DNA from: JBCCGR01 sp039029195
GTDB lineage: Bacteria; Pseudomonadota; Alphaproteobacteria; Rhizobiales; Rhizobiaceae
Assembly (NCBI GenBank): GCA_039029195.1
Contig: JBCCGR010000004.1
Span: forward strand, 62,001-126,000
DNA length: 64,000 nucleotides
Direction: 5' to 3'
The translations under genes and the position numbers were made by a program. Below the pieces are notes generated by a model. That model was not told where the DNA came from, searched no databases, and saw only the letters and a list, made by a program, of their open reading frames with translations. Of the stretch, positions 7,444 through 17,382 are shown piece by piece (position 1 is the first letter of the stretch; each line of letters begins with the position of its first letter).

Positions 7444-8400
7444 ATGAGTTCTAGGTTGCCTGATCACCAGACAACGCTGAAAGACCGGATCGACCTTTCA
7501 GGCGCAGGTGTACACACTGGCAAACCCGTTTCGATTTCGCTGTTGCCAGCCGAACCGAACACAGGTGTCGTATTTCAACGTTGTGACATTGATAGTGATG
7601 ATTGTGTCGATATTCCGGCAAACATGGAATCAATCAGTGGAACCGAACTTTGCACCATCCTTGGTGACCCGTCTGGCGCTTGTGTCGCCACTGTCGAACA
7701 TTTGATGGCTGCGCTTCGTGCGCTCAATGTCGACAATGTGTATGTGGAAATTGACAGCATGGAAACGCCCGTCATGGACGGCAGTTCCGAAGTGTTTGTC
7801 GATGCCATCGATCAGGTTGGACTGGTCAAGCAGGCAGTACGCCGCCGTTACATAAAAGTTTTGAAGCCGGTTCGAATTGAAGCCGGTGGTTCATGGGCCG
7901 AATTCGTGCCACACGAAACAACCCGCTACGAAGTTGAGATTGATTTCGATGCTGAGGTGATTGGCCGCCAGAAATACTGCGCCGATCTGACCCCCGACGT
8001 ATTCCGTAATGAAGTTTGCCGGGCCCGCACATTCGGCTTCATGAAAGACGTTGAGCGTCTGTGGGCTGCCGGTTTTGCACTTGGTTCCAGCCTTGAAAAT
8101 TCCGTTGTCATTGGCGATGACGACAAGATCGTAAATCCGGAAGGCCTGCGCTACGAAAACGAATTTGTGAAGCACAAGTTCCTTGATGCAGTTGGTGATC
8201 TGGCCCTTGCCGGTGCACCAATTCTTGGCTGCTATCGCTCTTATCGTGGTGGTCACAAAATCAATGCAACTGCCTTGCGCGCGCTGATGAGTGACGAAAC
8301 AGCCTTTGAAATCGTTGAGGTTCCAGTGGTTCGGGAAGCAAATGCACCGGCCGAACTCACCGCCATTGCCGCACCCGCATTTGGCCCTGACGTTTCCTGA
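7444..8400 (+). CDS. lpxC: UDP-3-O-acyl-N-acetylglucosamine deacetylase LpxC
   Basis: Zinc deacetylase of the committed step of lipid A synthesis, in the cytoplasm; 318 residues. Zinc and catalytic motifs are visible: the first-domain His in TVEHLMAALRAL (H86), EFVKHKFLDAVGDLAL with the second His and Asp ligands, and YRGGHKINATALRAL with the catalytic His. ATG 7444 is chosen because GGGGAAG lies about 8 nt upstream and the protein then begins MSSRLPDHQTTLKDRIDLSG, as in relatives. Upstream in-frame codons lack family similarity. Position directly after ftsZ is conserved in alphaproteobacteria. Confidence 0.97.
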   Translation: MSSRLPDHQTTLKDRIDLSGAGVHTGKPVSISLLPAEPNTGVVFQRCDIDSDDCVDIPANMESISGTELCTILGDPSGACVATVEHLMAALRALNVDNVYVEIDSMETPVMDGSSEVFVDAIDQVGLVKQAVRRRYIKVLKPVRIEAGGSWAEFVPHETTRYEVEIDFDAEVIGRQKYCADLTPDVFRNEVCRARTFGFMKDVERLWAAGFALGSSLENSVVIGDDDKIVNPEGLRYENEFVKHKFLDAVGDLALAGAPILGCYRSYRGGHKINATALRALMSDETAFEIVEVPVVREANAPAELTAIAAPAFGPDVS

Positions 8401-8447
8401 TCACAACTGCGTTGAAAATCCGGCGATTAACCGCTGAAATTTACGCT

Positions 8448-8470
8448 TTGCCGCATTGTTGCGGTAATTT
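8448..8470 (+). terminator. Possible weak terminator after lpxC
   Basis: An 8-bp stem with one G-U pair (8448-8455 with 8460-8467, core CCGCA/TGCGG), with a 4-nt loop, is followed by a short TTT. It lies about 50 bp after lpxC and 130 bp before bamD. The T-run is short, so read-through is likely. Confidence 0.4.
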
Positions 8471-8600
8471 GATATCATTGACTTTGCCCACGGGCCGAAA
8501 GCACGCTAAAAGGCCTGAAATCGTGCGCATTTGAAATGCGATAATCGATGGGGCAGCGATCTGCGCAGATGTGCAGAATTGTGATCGAATGAGTGGCTGA

Positions 8601-9467
8601 ATGATTATGACTTCCGGCGTTATCAAAACATCGCGCAAAACCGGCTGGCGGGGTATGACGACACTTGTTGCTGCCGCGTCGATGCTGCTTTTGCAGGCAT
8701 GCGCCAACAAGGACACAGCCACCAACGAATTTGTCGATAACACTGAACCGGCAGACAAGCTGTACAATGAAGCGCTGGCAAACATTGATGCTGGTCGCGT
8801 TAAAGAAGCGCGCAAGAAGTTCAAGGAAGTCGACCGACAGCACCCCTATTCAACCTACGCCAAGCGGGCGATGGTGATGTCGACCTACTCGGCCTATCGT
8901 CAGGGCGATTATGCGGAGGCCATCAATCACGGCAAACGCTACGTGTCGCTTTATCCGGGCAGCCCGGATTCAGCCTATGTGCGCTATCTCGTCGGCATGT
9001 CCCACTTCCGTCAAATCCCGGATGTGACGCGCGATCAGATTGCCACGCGTCGCGCCATTCAGGTGATGAACGAGGTTGTTGAGCGTCATCCAGACAGCGA
9101 ATATGTGGAAGACGCAAAGACCAAGGTGCGGGTTGCCCGCGACCAGCTTGCGGGCAAGGAAATGCAGATCGGGCGTTACTATCAGGAACGCAAGGAGCAT
9201 CTGGCATCAATCAATCGCTTCCGCACCGTGGTCGAGCGCTACGAGAACACCCGCCACGTGGAAGAGGCACTGGCCCGCCTGACAGAATCCTACTACGCAC
9301 TTGGCCTGGTGAGTGAGGCGCAAACCGCTGCTGCCGTTCTTGGGCACAATTTCCCGGAAAGTCAGTGGTACAAGGATTCCTACAAGCTTCTGCAGTCAGG
9401 TGGTCTTCAGCCTCGTGAAAACAAAGGCTCGTGGATCTCGCGGGCTGGCAAGCTGATCACGGGCTGA
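8601..9467 (+). CDS. bamD: Outer membrane assembly lipoprotein BamD (ComL/YfiO)
   Basis: Periplasmic lipoprotein of the BAM complex, which folds beta-barrel proteins into the outer membrane. The N-terminus has a signal peptide ending in the lipobox LLQAC (Cys34). The rest is a series of TPR-like helical pairs: KLYNEALANIDAGRVKEARKKFKEVDRQHPYSTYAKRA, GDYAEAINHGKRYVSLYPGSPDSAYVRYLVGMSHF, the BamD-typical TRDQIATRRAIQVMNEVVERHPDSEYVEDA, then FPESQWYKDSYKLL. The length of 288 matches the family. An internal ATG at 8655 would shorten the signal peptide. Placement between lpxC and recN is conserved in rhizobia. Confidence 0.95.
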   Translation: MIMTSGVIKTSRKTGWRGMTTLVAAASMLLLQACANKDTATNEFVDNTEPADKLYNEALANIDAGRVKEARKKFKEVDRQHPYSTYAKRAMVMSTYSAYRQGDYAEAINHGKRYVSLYPGSPDSAYVRYLVGMSHFRQIPDVTRDQIATRRAIQVMNEVVERHPDSEYVEDAKTKVRVARDQLAGKEMQIGRYYQERKEHLASINRFRTVVERYENTRHVEEALARLTESYYALGLVSEAQTAAAVLGHNFPESQWYKDSYKLLQSGGLQPRENKGSWISRAGKLITG

Positions 9468-9596
9468 TCTGACCAGCCTCAATCTGTTTAATTTGTCACC
9501 AGCACGCCTGCCAATGGTAGGCGAGCCGAGCAGCATGCGCTAAAGATCACATCGGTCTTTTTTCTTGGAATCGCCTGACGAGGGGCGTCTGCTCGA

Positions 9597-11288
9597 ATGC
9601 TGTCGGCACTGTCGATCCGCGATATTGTTCTCATTTCCGCGCTCGATCTGGAGTTTGATCGGGGCCTTAGCGTGTTGACCGGCGAGACCGGCGCCGGCAA
9701 ATCCATTCTACTTGATTCACTTTCCCTTGCGCTTGGTGCGCGCGGAGAAGGTGGACTGGTACGGGAAGGCCAGCCGCAGGGGCATGTCACAGCGGTTTTC
9801 CATCCTCCAATTGACCATGAAGCGTTCCGATTTTTGCAAGAAAATGATCTTGAGGCTGAAGAAGGTGAGATCATTCTGCGCCGGGTTCAGGGGGCTGATG
9901 GTCGAACGCGTGCGCACATCAATTCGACTCCTGTCAGCGCCAGCCTTCTTCGGCAATTGGGCAGGCTTCTGGTTGAAATTCACGGGCAGCATGATGAACG
10001 AGCCCTCGTGGAAGCGAGCCATCACCGCGATTTGCTGGATGTGTTCGGTGGGCTTGAGGCTGATGTTGAACAACTTCAGGCAGCGCATGAGGAATGGCAG
10101 GAGCACCGGAGAGCACTTGCCGCATTGGAGCGGCGCATCGCTGAAGCGCGCAAGGAAGCGGACTATCTAAAATCAGCGTCTGATGAATTGCAGGTTCTTG
10201 CGCCTGTACCGGGCGAGGAAGAGGAACTCGCGATCCTTCGCCAGACGATGATGGCATCCGAAAAGGTCGCAAGCGATGTGTCCGAAGGCATTGAAGCGCT
10301 CGCGGGAAGTGCCTCTCCGGTGCCTGAAATTTCCAGCCTGGTTCGGCGGCTGGAGCGAAAATCGGGTGATGTCTCTGGTTTGCTGGATCCAGCGATTGCG
10401 CATATCGACAGGGCACTTGATGCTCTCGCAGACGCCCAGTCAGCGCTGGAATCTGCGCAACGCGAGATGGCGTTTGATCCGCATGAGCTGGAAAGCACGG
10501 AAGAGCGGTTGTTCGCGCTGCGTGCCGCCGCCCGCAAGTACAATGTTCCAACCGACCGGTTGGCGGAACTGAGTCGCACGATGCTAGAAGATCTCGCCGA
10601 GCTGGATGCCGGTGAGGGCCAACTGAAGGATCTCGCGCGCGAGGTGGAGTTGGCTGACGCGAAGGTGGTGACACTTTCTGCTCAGCTATCAACTTCGCGG
10701 CGGGATGCGGCTGTGATCCTGGCCGAAAAGGTGATGGCCGAACTCCCTGCGCTCAAACTGGAAGCGGCGGAGTTCATCGTCCACATTGAGAGTGATGATC
10801 AAGTGCGATCCGCTGAAGGCTTCGACATTGTGGAATTCTGGGTACGTACCAACCCGGGCACAAAAGCCGGGCCCATCATGAAGATCGCATCTGGTGGCGA
10901 ACTTTCCCGGTTCTTGTTGGCCCTGAAAGTGGCGTTGGCAGACCGTGGTTCTGCGCCGACACTGGTTTTCGATGAGATTGATGCAGGCGTTGGTGGGGCG
11001 GTGGCGGATGCAATTGGTTCCCGGTTGGCGCGTCTGTCGGACAAGGTTCAGGTTCTCTCTGTCACCCACGCTCCGCAGGTCGCCGCCCGCGCTGACGGAC
11101 ATTTTCTGATTGCGAAGGATGCAGAAGATAACGGCAAGGCCAATGGAGACGCAGCGATGCGCACCGGTGTTGAATCGATTGCTGGTGACCGGCGGCAGGA
11201 AGAGATTGCACGCATGCTTGCCGGCGCAAGTGTGACCGATGAAGCGCGAGCCGCCGCACGACGGCTGCTGTCGGGAGATCAGGCATGA
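9597..11288 (+). CDS. recN: DNA repair protein RecN
   Basis: SMC-like ATPase of double-strand-break repair; 563 residues. The N-terminus has the Walker A GETGAGKS (about 29-36). The middle is coiled coil with many Glu/Ala/Arg heptads. The C-terminal head has the ABC signature KIASGGELSRFLLALKVAL and Walker B PTLVFDEIDAGVGG, followed by VLSVTHAPQVAARADGHF. A GAGGGGCG ribosome-binding site precedes ATG 9597. The stop overlaps ligA by 4 bp, so the two repair genes are one transcription unit. Confidence 0.97.
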   Translation: MLSALSIRDIVLISALDLEFDRGLSVLTGETGAGKSILLDSLSLALGARGEGGLVREGQPQGHVTAVFHPPIDHEAFRFLQENDLEAEEGEIILRRVQGADGRTRAHINSTPVSASLLRQLGRLLVEIHGQHDERALVEASHHRDLLDVFGGLEADVEQLQAAHEEWQEHRRALAALERRIAEARKEADYLKSASDELQVLAPVPGEEEELAILRQTMMASEKVASDVSEGIEALAGSASPVPEISSLVRRLERKSGDVSGLLDPAIAHIDRALDALADAQSALESAQREMAFDPHELESTEERLFALRAAARKYNVPTDRLAELSRTMLEDLAELDAGEGQLKDLAREVELADAKVVTLSAQLSTSRRDAAVILAEKVMAELPALKLEAAEFIVHIESDDQVRSAEGFDIVEFWVRTNPGTKAGPIMKIASGGELSRFLLALKVALADRGSAPTLVFDEIDAGVGGAVADAIGSRLARLSDKVQVLSVTHAPQVAARADGHFLIAKDAEDNGKANGDAAMRTGVESIAGDRRQEEIARMLAGASVTDEARAAARRLLSGDQA

Positions 11289-13414
11289 AAGATGTGGCCA
11301 CTCTGACATCCGTTGAGGCCCAGGGTGAGCTTCAGCGCCTCGCACGAGAAATCGCGCATCATGATCAGCTTTATCACGACAAGGATGCGCCGGAAGTTTC
11401 TGATGCGGATTATGATGCCTTGCGGGCGCGCAATCTCGCCATTGAGACGCGATTTCCCGATCTGGTCCGGCCAGACTCGCCCTCGTTGCGGGTGGGCTAT
11501 CAACCGCAGTCTAAGTTCGCCAAGCATGAGCACGCCGTGCCGATGCTGTCGCTCGACAATGCATTCAGCGATGAGGATGTGGCGGAGTTTGTGACCCGCA
11601 TCAAACGGTTTTTGAAGATCGATACTGAGGCGGAAACCGGGTTCACCGCAGAGCCCAAGATCGACGGCCTTTCCCTTTCCCTGCGCTACGAGGCTGGAAG
11701 GCTTGCCGTTGCGGCCACACGCGGCGATGGCGCGACGGGAGAGAACGTTACGGAAAATGCCAGAACCATCGCGGAGATTCCACAAATATTGATGAGTGAG
11801 GACGTTCCGGACGTGGTGGAAATCCGCGGTGAGGTTTATCTCGCGAATGAAGATTTTGCCGCTTTGAATGCCCGCATGGAAGCCGAAGGCAAACCCACCT
11901 ACGTCAATCCCCGCAACACTTCGGCGGGTTCGCTGCGTCAACTTGATGCCCGTATCACCGCCGAACGCCCGCTAAAATTTTTTGCCTATGCCTGGGGCGA
12001 AATGAGCGCCATGCCGAGTGAGACACAGTGGGGCATGATGGAGCAATTGCGGGCCTGGGGATTTGTGGTCAATCCACTAACCGCGCGGCTCACCAGCGTC
12101 GATGGGCTGATTGAGCACTATCGCAGGATCGAGGCTGAGCGAGCCACGCTTGGCTATGATATTGATGGTGTCGTCTACAAGGTTGACGATCTCGGCCTGC
12201 AGGGGCGGCTGGGATTTGTTTCACGCAGCCCGCGCTGGGCGATTGCGCACAAGTTTCCCGCGGAGACAGCAACCACCGTTCTTGAAGATATTGAGATTCA
12301 GGTTGGACGGACTGGCGCACTGAGCCCGGTGGCGCGTCTCACGCCGGTCACCGTGGGCGGTGTGGTGGTTTCCAATGCGACACTTCACAATGAAGATTAC
12401 ATTGCGGGCATTGGTTCGGATGGGCGCCCCATTCGGGACAGTCGTGACCTTCGCATCGGGGACACGGTGACCATCTATCGGGCCGGTGATGTGATCCCGA
12501 AAGTGATGGACGTGGATGTCGGGAAGCGTGACGGCGCCAGTCAACCATTTGTTTTTCCATCAATTTGCCCGGCCTGTGGCAGCCCGGCGGAGCGTGAAGT
12601 GAATGCCAAGACGGGGCGCGAGGATTCCGTGCGCCGCTGCACCGGTGGGCTGATTTGTCCGGCGCAGGCGGTGGAAAAAATGAAACACTTTGTCTCCCGC
12701 AACGCGTTTGACGTGGATGGGTTTGGCGAAAAACAAGCCGAGAGTTTTTACAAGGACGGGATGGTGATGAACCCGGCCGATCTTTTCACCCTAAGGGAGC
12801 GGGATCAGAAGTCGCTCACGCCACTGAAGAACCGGGAAGGTTGGGGCGAGACCAGCGCCAAAAACCTGTTCGATGCAATTGACGCGCGCCGTGAGATCGA
12901 AATGCCGCGCTTCATCTATGCGCTCGGCATCCGCCATGTGGGGGAGGGGAACGCGAAGGTGCTTGCGCGGTCCTATAGCGAGATCGATCGCTTCATCGAG
13001 GCGGTTCATGCTGCAGACGACCGGGAAGGAGAGGCCTGGTCAGAACTCGTGAACATCGATGGCATCGGCGAGACGGCTGCGGAGGCTCTGGTCGCGTTTT
13101 TTGCGCAAAGCGAGAATGCGCGTGTGGTCGACGAATTGCTGGGCGCAGTCACCGTGCTGCCCATGGAACAGGCCGCAAGCGATTCACCTGTTGCAGGCAA
13201 AACAATCGTCTTCACCGGTTCTCTGGAGCGCATGACACGAGACGAGGCCAAAGCGATGGCGGAGCGTCTTGGCGCGAAGGTTGTCGGCTCGGTTTCCAAG
13301 AAGACTGACCTCGTGGTGGCGGGCCCCGGTGCGGGATCAAAACTCAAAAAGGCCGCAGATCTTGGTGTCGAGACCATGGATGAAGGCGGCTGGTTTGATT
13401 TGGTGGGTGGGTGA
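11285..13414 (+). CDS. ligA: NAD-dependent DNA ligase LigA
   Basis: Seals nicks in replication and repair using NAD+; 709 residues. Domains in order: Ia domain (HHDQLYHDKDAPEVSDADYDALR), adenylation domain with the active-site lysine in PKIDG (K125), OB fold (QVGRTGALSPVARLTPVTVGGVVVSNATLHN), four-Cys zinc finger (CPACGSPAE...CTGGLICPAQ), helix-hairpin-helix repeats, and a C-terminal BRCT domain (GKTIVFTGSLERMTRDEAKAMAERLGAKVVGSVSKKTDLVVAG). It starts within the recN stop (ATGA). The convergent aminopeptidase gene ends 12 bp beyond. Confidence 0.98.
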   Translation: MKDVATLTSVEAQGELQRLAREIAHHDQLYHDKDAPEVSDADYDALRARNLAIETRFPDLVRPDSPSLRVGYQPQSKFAKHEHAVPMLSLDNAFSDEDVAEFVTRIKRFLKIDTEAETGFTAEPKIDGLSLSLRYEAGRLAVAATRGDGATGENVTENARTIAEIPQILMSEDVPDVVEIRGEVYLANEDFAALNARMEAEGKPTYVNPRNTSAGSLRQLDARITAERPLKFFAYAWGEMSAMPSETQWGMMEQLRAWGFVVNPLTARLTSVDGLIEHYRRIEAERATLGYDIDGVVYKVDDLGLQGRLGFVSRSPRWAIAHKFPAETATTVLEDIEIQVGRTGALSPVARLTPVTVGGVVVSNATLHNEDYIAGIGSDGRPIRDSRDLRIGDTVTIYRAGDVIPKVMDVDVGKRDGASQPFVFPSICPACGSPAEREVNAKTGREDSVRRCTGGLICPAQAVEKMKHFVSRNAFDVDGFGEKQAESFYKDGMVMNPADLFTLRERDQKSLTPLKNREGWGETSAKNLFDAIDARREIEMPRFIYALGIRHVGEGNAKVLARSYSEIDRFIEAVHAADDREGEAWSELVNIDGIGETAAEALVAFFAQSENARVVDELLGAVTVLPMEQAASDSPVAGKTIVFTGSLERMTRDEAKAMAERLGAKVVGSVSKKTDLVVAGPGAGSKLKKAADLGVETMDEGGWFDLVGG

Positions 13415-13426
13415 ACGACTGTTCCA

Positions 13427-15280
13427 TCAAGCCGAAGCCGCTGGCAGCTCCGATGAAATTGGAGTCGTAGCGGCTTCAAGCCAAGCGCGCACATCCTCAT
13501 CCACATGATCGGACAGCAGGTTTCTGGTGTGGCCATGATAGGCATTCAGCCAGTGAAGTTCGTCGGGCGTGAGCAGATCGGGATCAATCAGCCTTTGATC
13601 AAACGGCACGAAGGACAGGGTTTCGAAACCCAGCATGGGCAGATCACCGCCAGTGATGTCCGTCGCCTCGCGCACCAGGATCAGGTTTTCGAGGCGGATG
13701 CCGAATTTTCCTTCGCGGTAGTAGCCGGGCTCATTGGAGAGGATCATGCCTGGAAGGAGCGGTTCCATACCGCGTTTTGACAGGCTCTGCGGCCCTTCGT
13801 GCACGGACAGAAACGCGCCAATGCCATGTCCGGTTCCGTGCGCGTAATCCATGCCTGAACGCCAAAGCGCATTGCGCGCAAGCACGTCGAGATCGACACC
13901 GCGGGTCTTTTCCGGGAACCGCGCCAACGCAATGGCGATGTGTCCCTTCAATACCAGCGTATAGGCACGGCGCTCATCTGCTCCGACCGCGCCCACGGGC
14001 ACGGTTCTTGTGATGTCGGTGGTGCCGTCTTCATATTGGCCACCGGAATCCACCAAATAGAGTTCGCCTTCTTGCAAGGTGCGGCTTGATTTGGTGGTCA
14101 CCCGGTAGTGGACAATCGCTCCATTGGGACCCGCGCCGGAAATCGTATCGAAGGATATATCTTTCAGCGGCATCTGGGCTTTCTCACCCGCACTCACCCG
14201 GCAGGATTCAAGCTTGTGTGCCAGTTCAATTTCTGTTCTGGAGCTCGGTTCCTGCTGATCCAGCCAGCATAAGAAGGCACATATCGCCGCTCCGTCGCGA
14301 ATGTGTGCTGCCCGACTGCCGTTGATCTCCACCTGATTTTTGATGGCGCGCGGCAGGACGACAGGATCGCGCGCTTCAACGAATTTCGCGTCGGCACCAG
14401 CGACCAGATCAGCCAGCATGGCTGAGGATTGATTGGGATCAAGCTGAACAACCGAGTTTTCGTTCAGTTCAGACCGGAGAGATGCCGGCAGCTGTGATGG
14501 CTCGACAAGATCACTCAATTCGGTGAGATAAGCTGCCGTTTCGATGTTCAATCGCGAGCGTTCCAGGAAGAGCATTGGCCGTCCCTCCGCTCGCAGCAGG
14601 CAATGCGCCAGCATCAGCGGCGTGTGCGCCACATCCTGTCCGCGAATGTTGAAAAGCCAGCAGATTGAAGTGGGGTCGCTGATGAGTGCATGGGTTCTGT
14701 TCTTATCGCGCAGTCCCGCCGCCAATTGACTGATCTTGTCTTTTGCCTCCTCGCCTGCAAACTGGATCGGATGAATGCGGACGGGTTCCACCCGGCGTGG
14801 AGGCTGATCCTCCCAAATCTGGTCGATGAGGTTCGTCTCCACCGGTTTGAGGGCACAACCGGATGCTTCCGCCGCCTTGGTTAGGGCTTTCAATCCACCG
14901 ATCGTGTGCAGGGCAGGGTCGTAGCCAATGGTCATGTCGTCAGAGGTGTTCTTCTCAAGCCATTTGTGCGGCGGAAGATCAATCAGGCTCAACGGCGAAA
15001 AGATATCGAGGTCGGTCTGCTCTTGCACCTGCAATGTGTATCGACCGTCGACAAAGATTGCGGCAGTTTCCTCCAGCACAATTGCGAAGCCAGCGGAGCC
15101 CGTGAATCCGGAGATATAGGCCAGCCGCTCGGCATTTGGAGGCAGATATTCGTTTTGATGCTCATCCGCATGGGGCACCAGAAAGCCATTCAGACCGTGC
15201 TCTGTCAGCATTTCACGTAGTGCCGCCACGCGCGGCGCCACGGACGCAGGATCTGAGGTGGTTTCGAAGGACTGGAACAT
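13427..15280 (-). CDS. pepP: Aminopeptidase P family protein (Xaa-Pro aminopeptidase, M24)
   Basis: Long-form cytoplasmic aminopeptidase P that removes N-terminal residues before proline; 617 residues. Two creatinase-like N domains (VAALREMLTEHGLNGFLVPHADEHQNEYLPPNAERLAYISGFTGSAG) precede the pita-bread M24 domain. Metal ligands are visible in LVDSGGQYEDGTTDITRTV, HGTGHGIGAFLSVHEGPQ and LSNEPGYYREGKFGIRLENLI. The ATG at 15280 gives the usual MFQSFETTSDPASV start; a longer frame to 15364 adds 28 residues without similarity. No strong ribosome-binding site is visible. It converges on ligA with no clear terminator. Confidence 0.94.
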   Translation of the reverse strand: MFQSFETTSDPASVAPRVAALREMLTEHGLNGFLVPHADEHQNEYLPPNAERLAYISGFTGSAGFAIVLEETAAIFVDGRYTLQVQEQTDLDIFSPLSLIDLPPHKWLEKNTSDDMTIGYDPALHTIGGLKALTKAAEASGCALKPVETNLIDQIWEDQPPRRVEPVRIHPIQFAGEEAKDKISQLAAGLRDKNRTHALISDPTSICWLFNIRGQDVAHTPLMLAHCLLRAEGRPMLFLERSRLNIETAAYLTELSDLVEPSQLPASLRSELNENSVVQLDPNQSSAMLADLVAGADAKFVEARDPVVLPRAIKNQVEINGSRAAHIRDGAAICAFLCWLDQQEPSSRTEIELAHKLESCRVSAGEKAQMPLKDISFDTISGAGPNGAIVHYRVTTKSSRTLQEGELYLVDSGGQYEDGTTDITRTVPVGAVGADERRAYTLVLKGHIAIALARFPEKTRGVDLDVLARNALWRSGMDYAHGTGHGIGAFLSVHEGPQSLSKRGMEPLLPGMILSNEPGYYREGKFGIRLENLILVREATDITGGDLPMLGFETLSFVPFDQRLIDPDLLTPDELHWLNAYHGHTRNLLSDHVDEDVRAWLEAATTPISSELPAASA

Positions 15281-15462
15281 AAAGCGCTCGTGGCATGAAA
15301 GACTGGTGATTGTTTGCTCTATCAGAATTGTGACAGTTTTGTATCGTTCATGCACCGACCGCATAGCTGCGATGCAGCAAAACGCCTACTCATGCCGATG
15401 ATGGGCTCCTATCTGTCTGCTGTGAGCGCTGGACGCTCAATCGCATTCAAGAGGACAATTCG

Positions 15463-15630
15463 ATGAACATTCGTTCGATTTACAATGGTCTGATCGCCGC
15501 CCGTGAAAAAGAAGCCCGCCGCCGTGTGCACGAAGTGCTGATGTCCATGGACGACGAAACGCTGCGCCGCGTCGGCTACTCCCGCAACGAATTGAGCGCC
15601 AACATCCGCCGCACCGGCTCATTTCTTTAA
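15463..15630 (+). CDS. DUF1127 domain small protein
   Basis: A 55-residue, Arg-rich protein beginning MNIRSIYNGLIAAREKEARRRVHEVLMSMDDETLRRVGYSRNEL, the pattern of DUF1127 (YjiS-like). These proteins are abundant in rhizobia; some are linked to RNA turnover or phosphate and carbon metabolism, but none is assigned here. AGAGGA (15450-15455) gives a good ribosome-binding site 7 nt before the ATG. It ends 20 bp from the convergent prmA, with a small AAGGC-TTA-GCCTT palindrome at the stop. Confident family call, unknown function. Confidence 0.88.
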   Translation: MNIRSIYNGLIAAREKEARRRVHEVLMSMDDETLRRVGYSRNELSANIRRTGSFL

Positions 15631-15650
15631 GGCTTAGCCTTTTCTCGTTC

Positions 15651-16526
15651 TCAAAGGCTCATCACAAGGGTGAGCCACCCGTCGCGAATGTAAAATCGCT
15701 CCAGAACGAGACCCTGTTGCCGATAGGCGGAAACGATTCGCGCCTTCTGGTACGGCAGCAGGCCCGACAGGATCAGCGTTGCTCTCGGAGCGAGATGATC
15801 CCGCATTGGGCGGGCCAGCCTGATGAGCGGTCCGGCAAGAATGTTGGCGATGGCCAGATCAAACGGGCCATGTTCTTCGAACCGGCGATCCTGAAATCCA
15901 TTTGCCGCAATGGCTGTGATTTCACTTCCGCAATCATTTGCAGTCGCGTTCTGACGTGTGATCTGCGCGGCGATTGGGTCAATGTCGGTGGCGAATACCG
16001 GCAGGTGCGTCGCCCTTGCGACTGCGATCGCCAGCACGCCGGTGCCGGTTCCAAGATCAAGCACGTTCGAAAACCGGCGCTGCTTCAGTACCTCGCCAAG
16101 CATATCGAGACAGCCGGCCGTGGTGCCGTGGTGGCCGGTGCCAAAGGCCTGACCCGCATCAATTTCAATGGCGAACTCGTGCGGCTTGGGGACCGCGCGA
16201 TCATGCGACCCATGCACGATGAAACGGCCCGCCGGGATTGGCGCGAGGCCTTTCAGCGATTCTTCCACCCAGTTGGTGTCTCCAAGTGCTTCCGCATGGA
16301 GTGTAAGGCCGAACAGGTCGCCACCCAGCGCGTCTGTGATGCGGACACGCCAGGTGGTTTCTTCATCTGACTCCACGTAAATCGAGACGGTCCACTGACC
16401 CGGCTGCTCTTCTTCTTCAAAGAAAGCGACTGGAATTGCGTCTTCTTCAAACGCCGCTTCAAGCAGCGAGTTTATATGCGCGGCTTCCGGTTTGCGCGCG
16501 GTCAGATAAAGGCGGGTCTGGGACAT
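15651..16526 (-). CDS. prmA: Ribosomal protein L11 methyltransferase PrmA
   Basis: SAM-dependent methyltransferase that trimethylates ribosomal protein L11. The catalytic domain shows AFGTGHHGTTAGCLDML (the AFGTGxHxTT motif of PrmA), motif I VLDLGTGTGVLAIAVA and the NILAGPLIRLA motif. The N-terminal domain is acidic (FFEEEEQPGQWTVSIYVE). The start ATG at 16526 (MSQTRLYLTARKPEAA) is preferred over a GTG at 16550; neither has an obvious ribosome-binding site. 291 residues, normal for the family. Confidence 0.94.
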   Translation of the reverse strand: MSQTRLYLTARKPEAAHINSLLEAAFEEDAIPVAFFEEEEQPGQWTVSIYVESDEETTWRVRITDALGGDLFGLTLHAEALGDTNWVEESLKGLAPIPAGRFIVHGSHDRAVPKPHEFAIEIDAGQAFGTGHHGTTAGCLDMLGEVLKQRRFSNVLDLGTGTGVLAIAVARATHLPVFATDIDPIAAQITRQNATANDCGSEITAIAANGFQDRRFEEHGPFDLAIANILAGPLIRLARPMRDHLAPRATLILSGLLPYQKARIVSAYRQQGLVLERFYIRDGWLTLVMSL

Positions 16527-16777
16527 AGAGGGGCAATACGAGGGGCTCACCGTTGTTGCAAGAGGGGCAAATCAAAATGAGGCAGGGCCGCACACAAATG
16601 CGCCATCAAACCGCCTGAACACGCATGTTCAAATGCGCGTGCAAATGCAGGTTGAGCACTTGCGGACTGCACGCATCCGGTATTCTTGGGAGAAGAATGC
16701 ATCGTTGAAACGACAATTTATGGAGTTTCTTCAACATGTCATTCCCAAACCCAATTTCACCCTTCAGGAGGAATCAA

Positions 16778-17230
16778 ATGATACGATCCCTGGCGCTTCT
16801 CGCTGGACTATTGACGGCAGTAACCCCGGCAATTGCCGGCGATCTCATCAAGAAGTCGAGCCCACATTCCGTGGCCACCACGCTGGACCGGTTGGAAGCA
16901 GCGATTGGCAAGGCGGGTGCGACCGTTTTTGCCCGCATTGATCATGCGGGTGGCGCAAAGAAGGTCGGAATGAAACTGAATGACGCCCAGCTTCTGATTT
17001 TCGGAAACCCCAAACTGGGCACGCCAGCCATGCAGGCGGGGATCACTGCCGGGCTTGATCTTCCCCTGCGGGTTCTCGCTTACACTGGCGCTGATGGAAC
17101 AACCCATCTCGTCTATCATGCGCCCGCGACCATGGCGAAAACCCATGGCATTCCAACAGATGCCCCGGTGGTGGCCAAGATGACCGGCGCACTGGACAAA
17201 CTCACCGGTGTTGCAGTGGCTGCTGAGTAG
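16778..17230 (+). CDS. Exported DUF302 domain protein
   Basis: 150 residues with a clear signal peptide (MIRSLALLAGLLTAVTPAIAG) followed by a DUF302 domain. Recognisable DUF302 elements are SVATTLDRLEAAIGKAGATVFARIDHAGGAKKVGMKLNDAQLLIFGNPKLGTPAMQ and LPLRVLAYTGADGTTHLVYHAP. DUF302 proteins are small periplasmic or membrane proteins of unproven function that often sit with redox genes. A perfect AGGAGG (16766-16771) sets the start; upstream in-frame codons are ignored. Neighbours are an MsrQ-like haem membrane protein and a PepSY protein on the same strand. Confidence 0.85.
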   Translation: MIRSLALLAGLLTAVTPAIAGDLIKKSSPHSVATTLDRLEAAIGKAGATVFARIDHAGGAKKVGMKLNDAQLLIFGNPKLGTPAMQAGITAGLDLPLRVLAYTGADGTTHLVYHAPATMAKTHGIPTDAPVVAKMTGALDKLTGVAVAAE

Positions 17231-17382
17231 CAGAATCCCGTAAACAAACGGCACTCATTATGGAGAAGCTGAAGTCATTCCATTGGGCCAGGGTTTCGAC
17301 TTTACCGAAACTCAACTAGGTGCCGGATTCTCACTGTTTCATAGTTCGGTATCGTTTGAATGCGGTCGAACTGAGATCTTCA

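Noticed and set aside
9934..10692. 252-codon minus-strand frame inside recN
   Set aside because: It is antisense to a clear RecN, Pro/Arg-rich and without domain features, a typical shadow.
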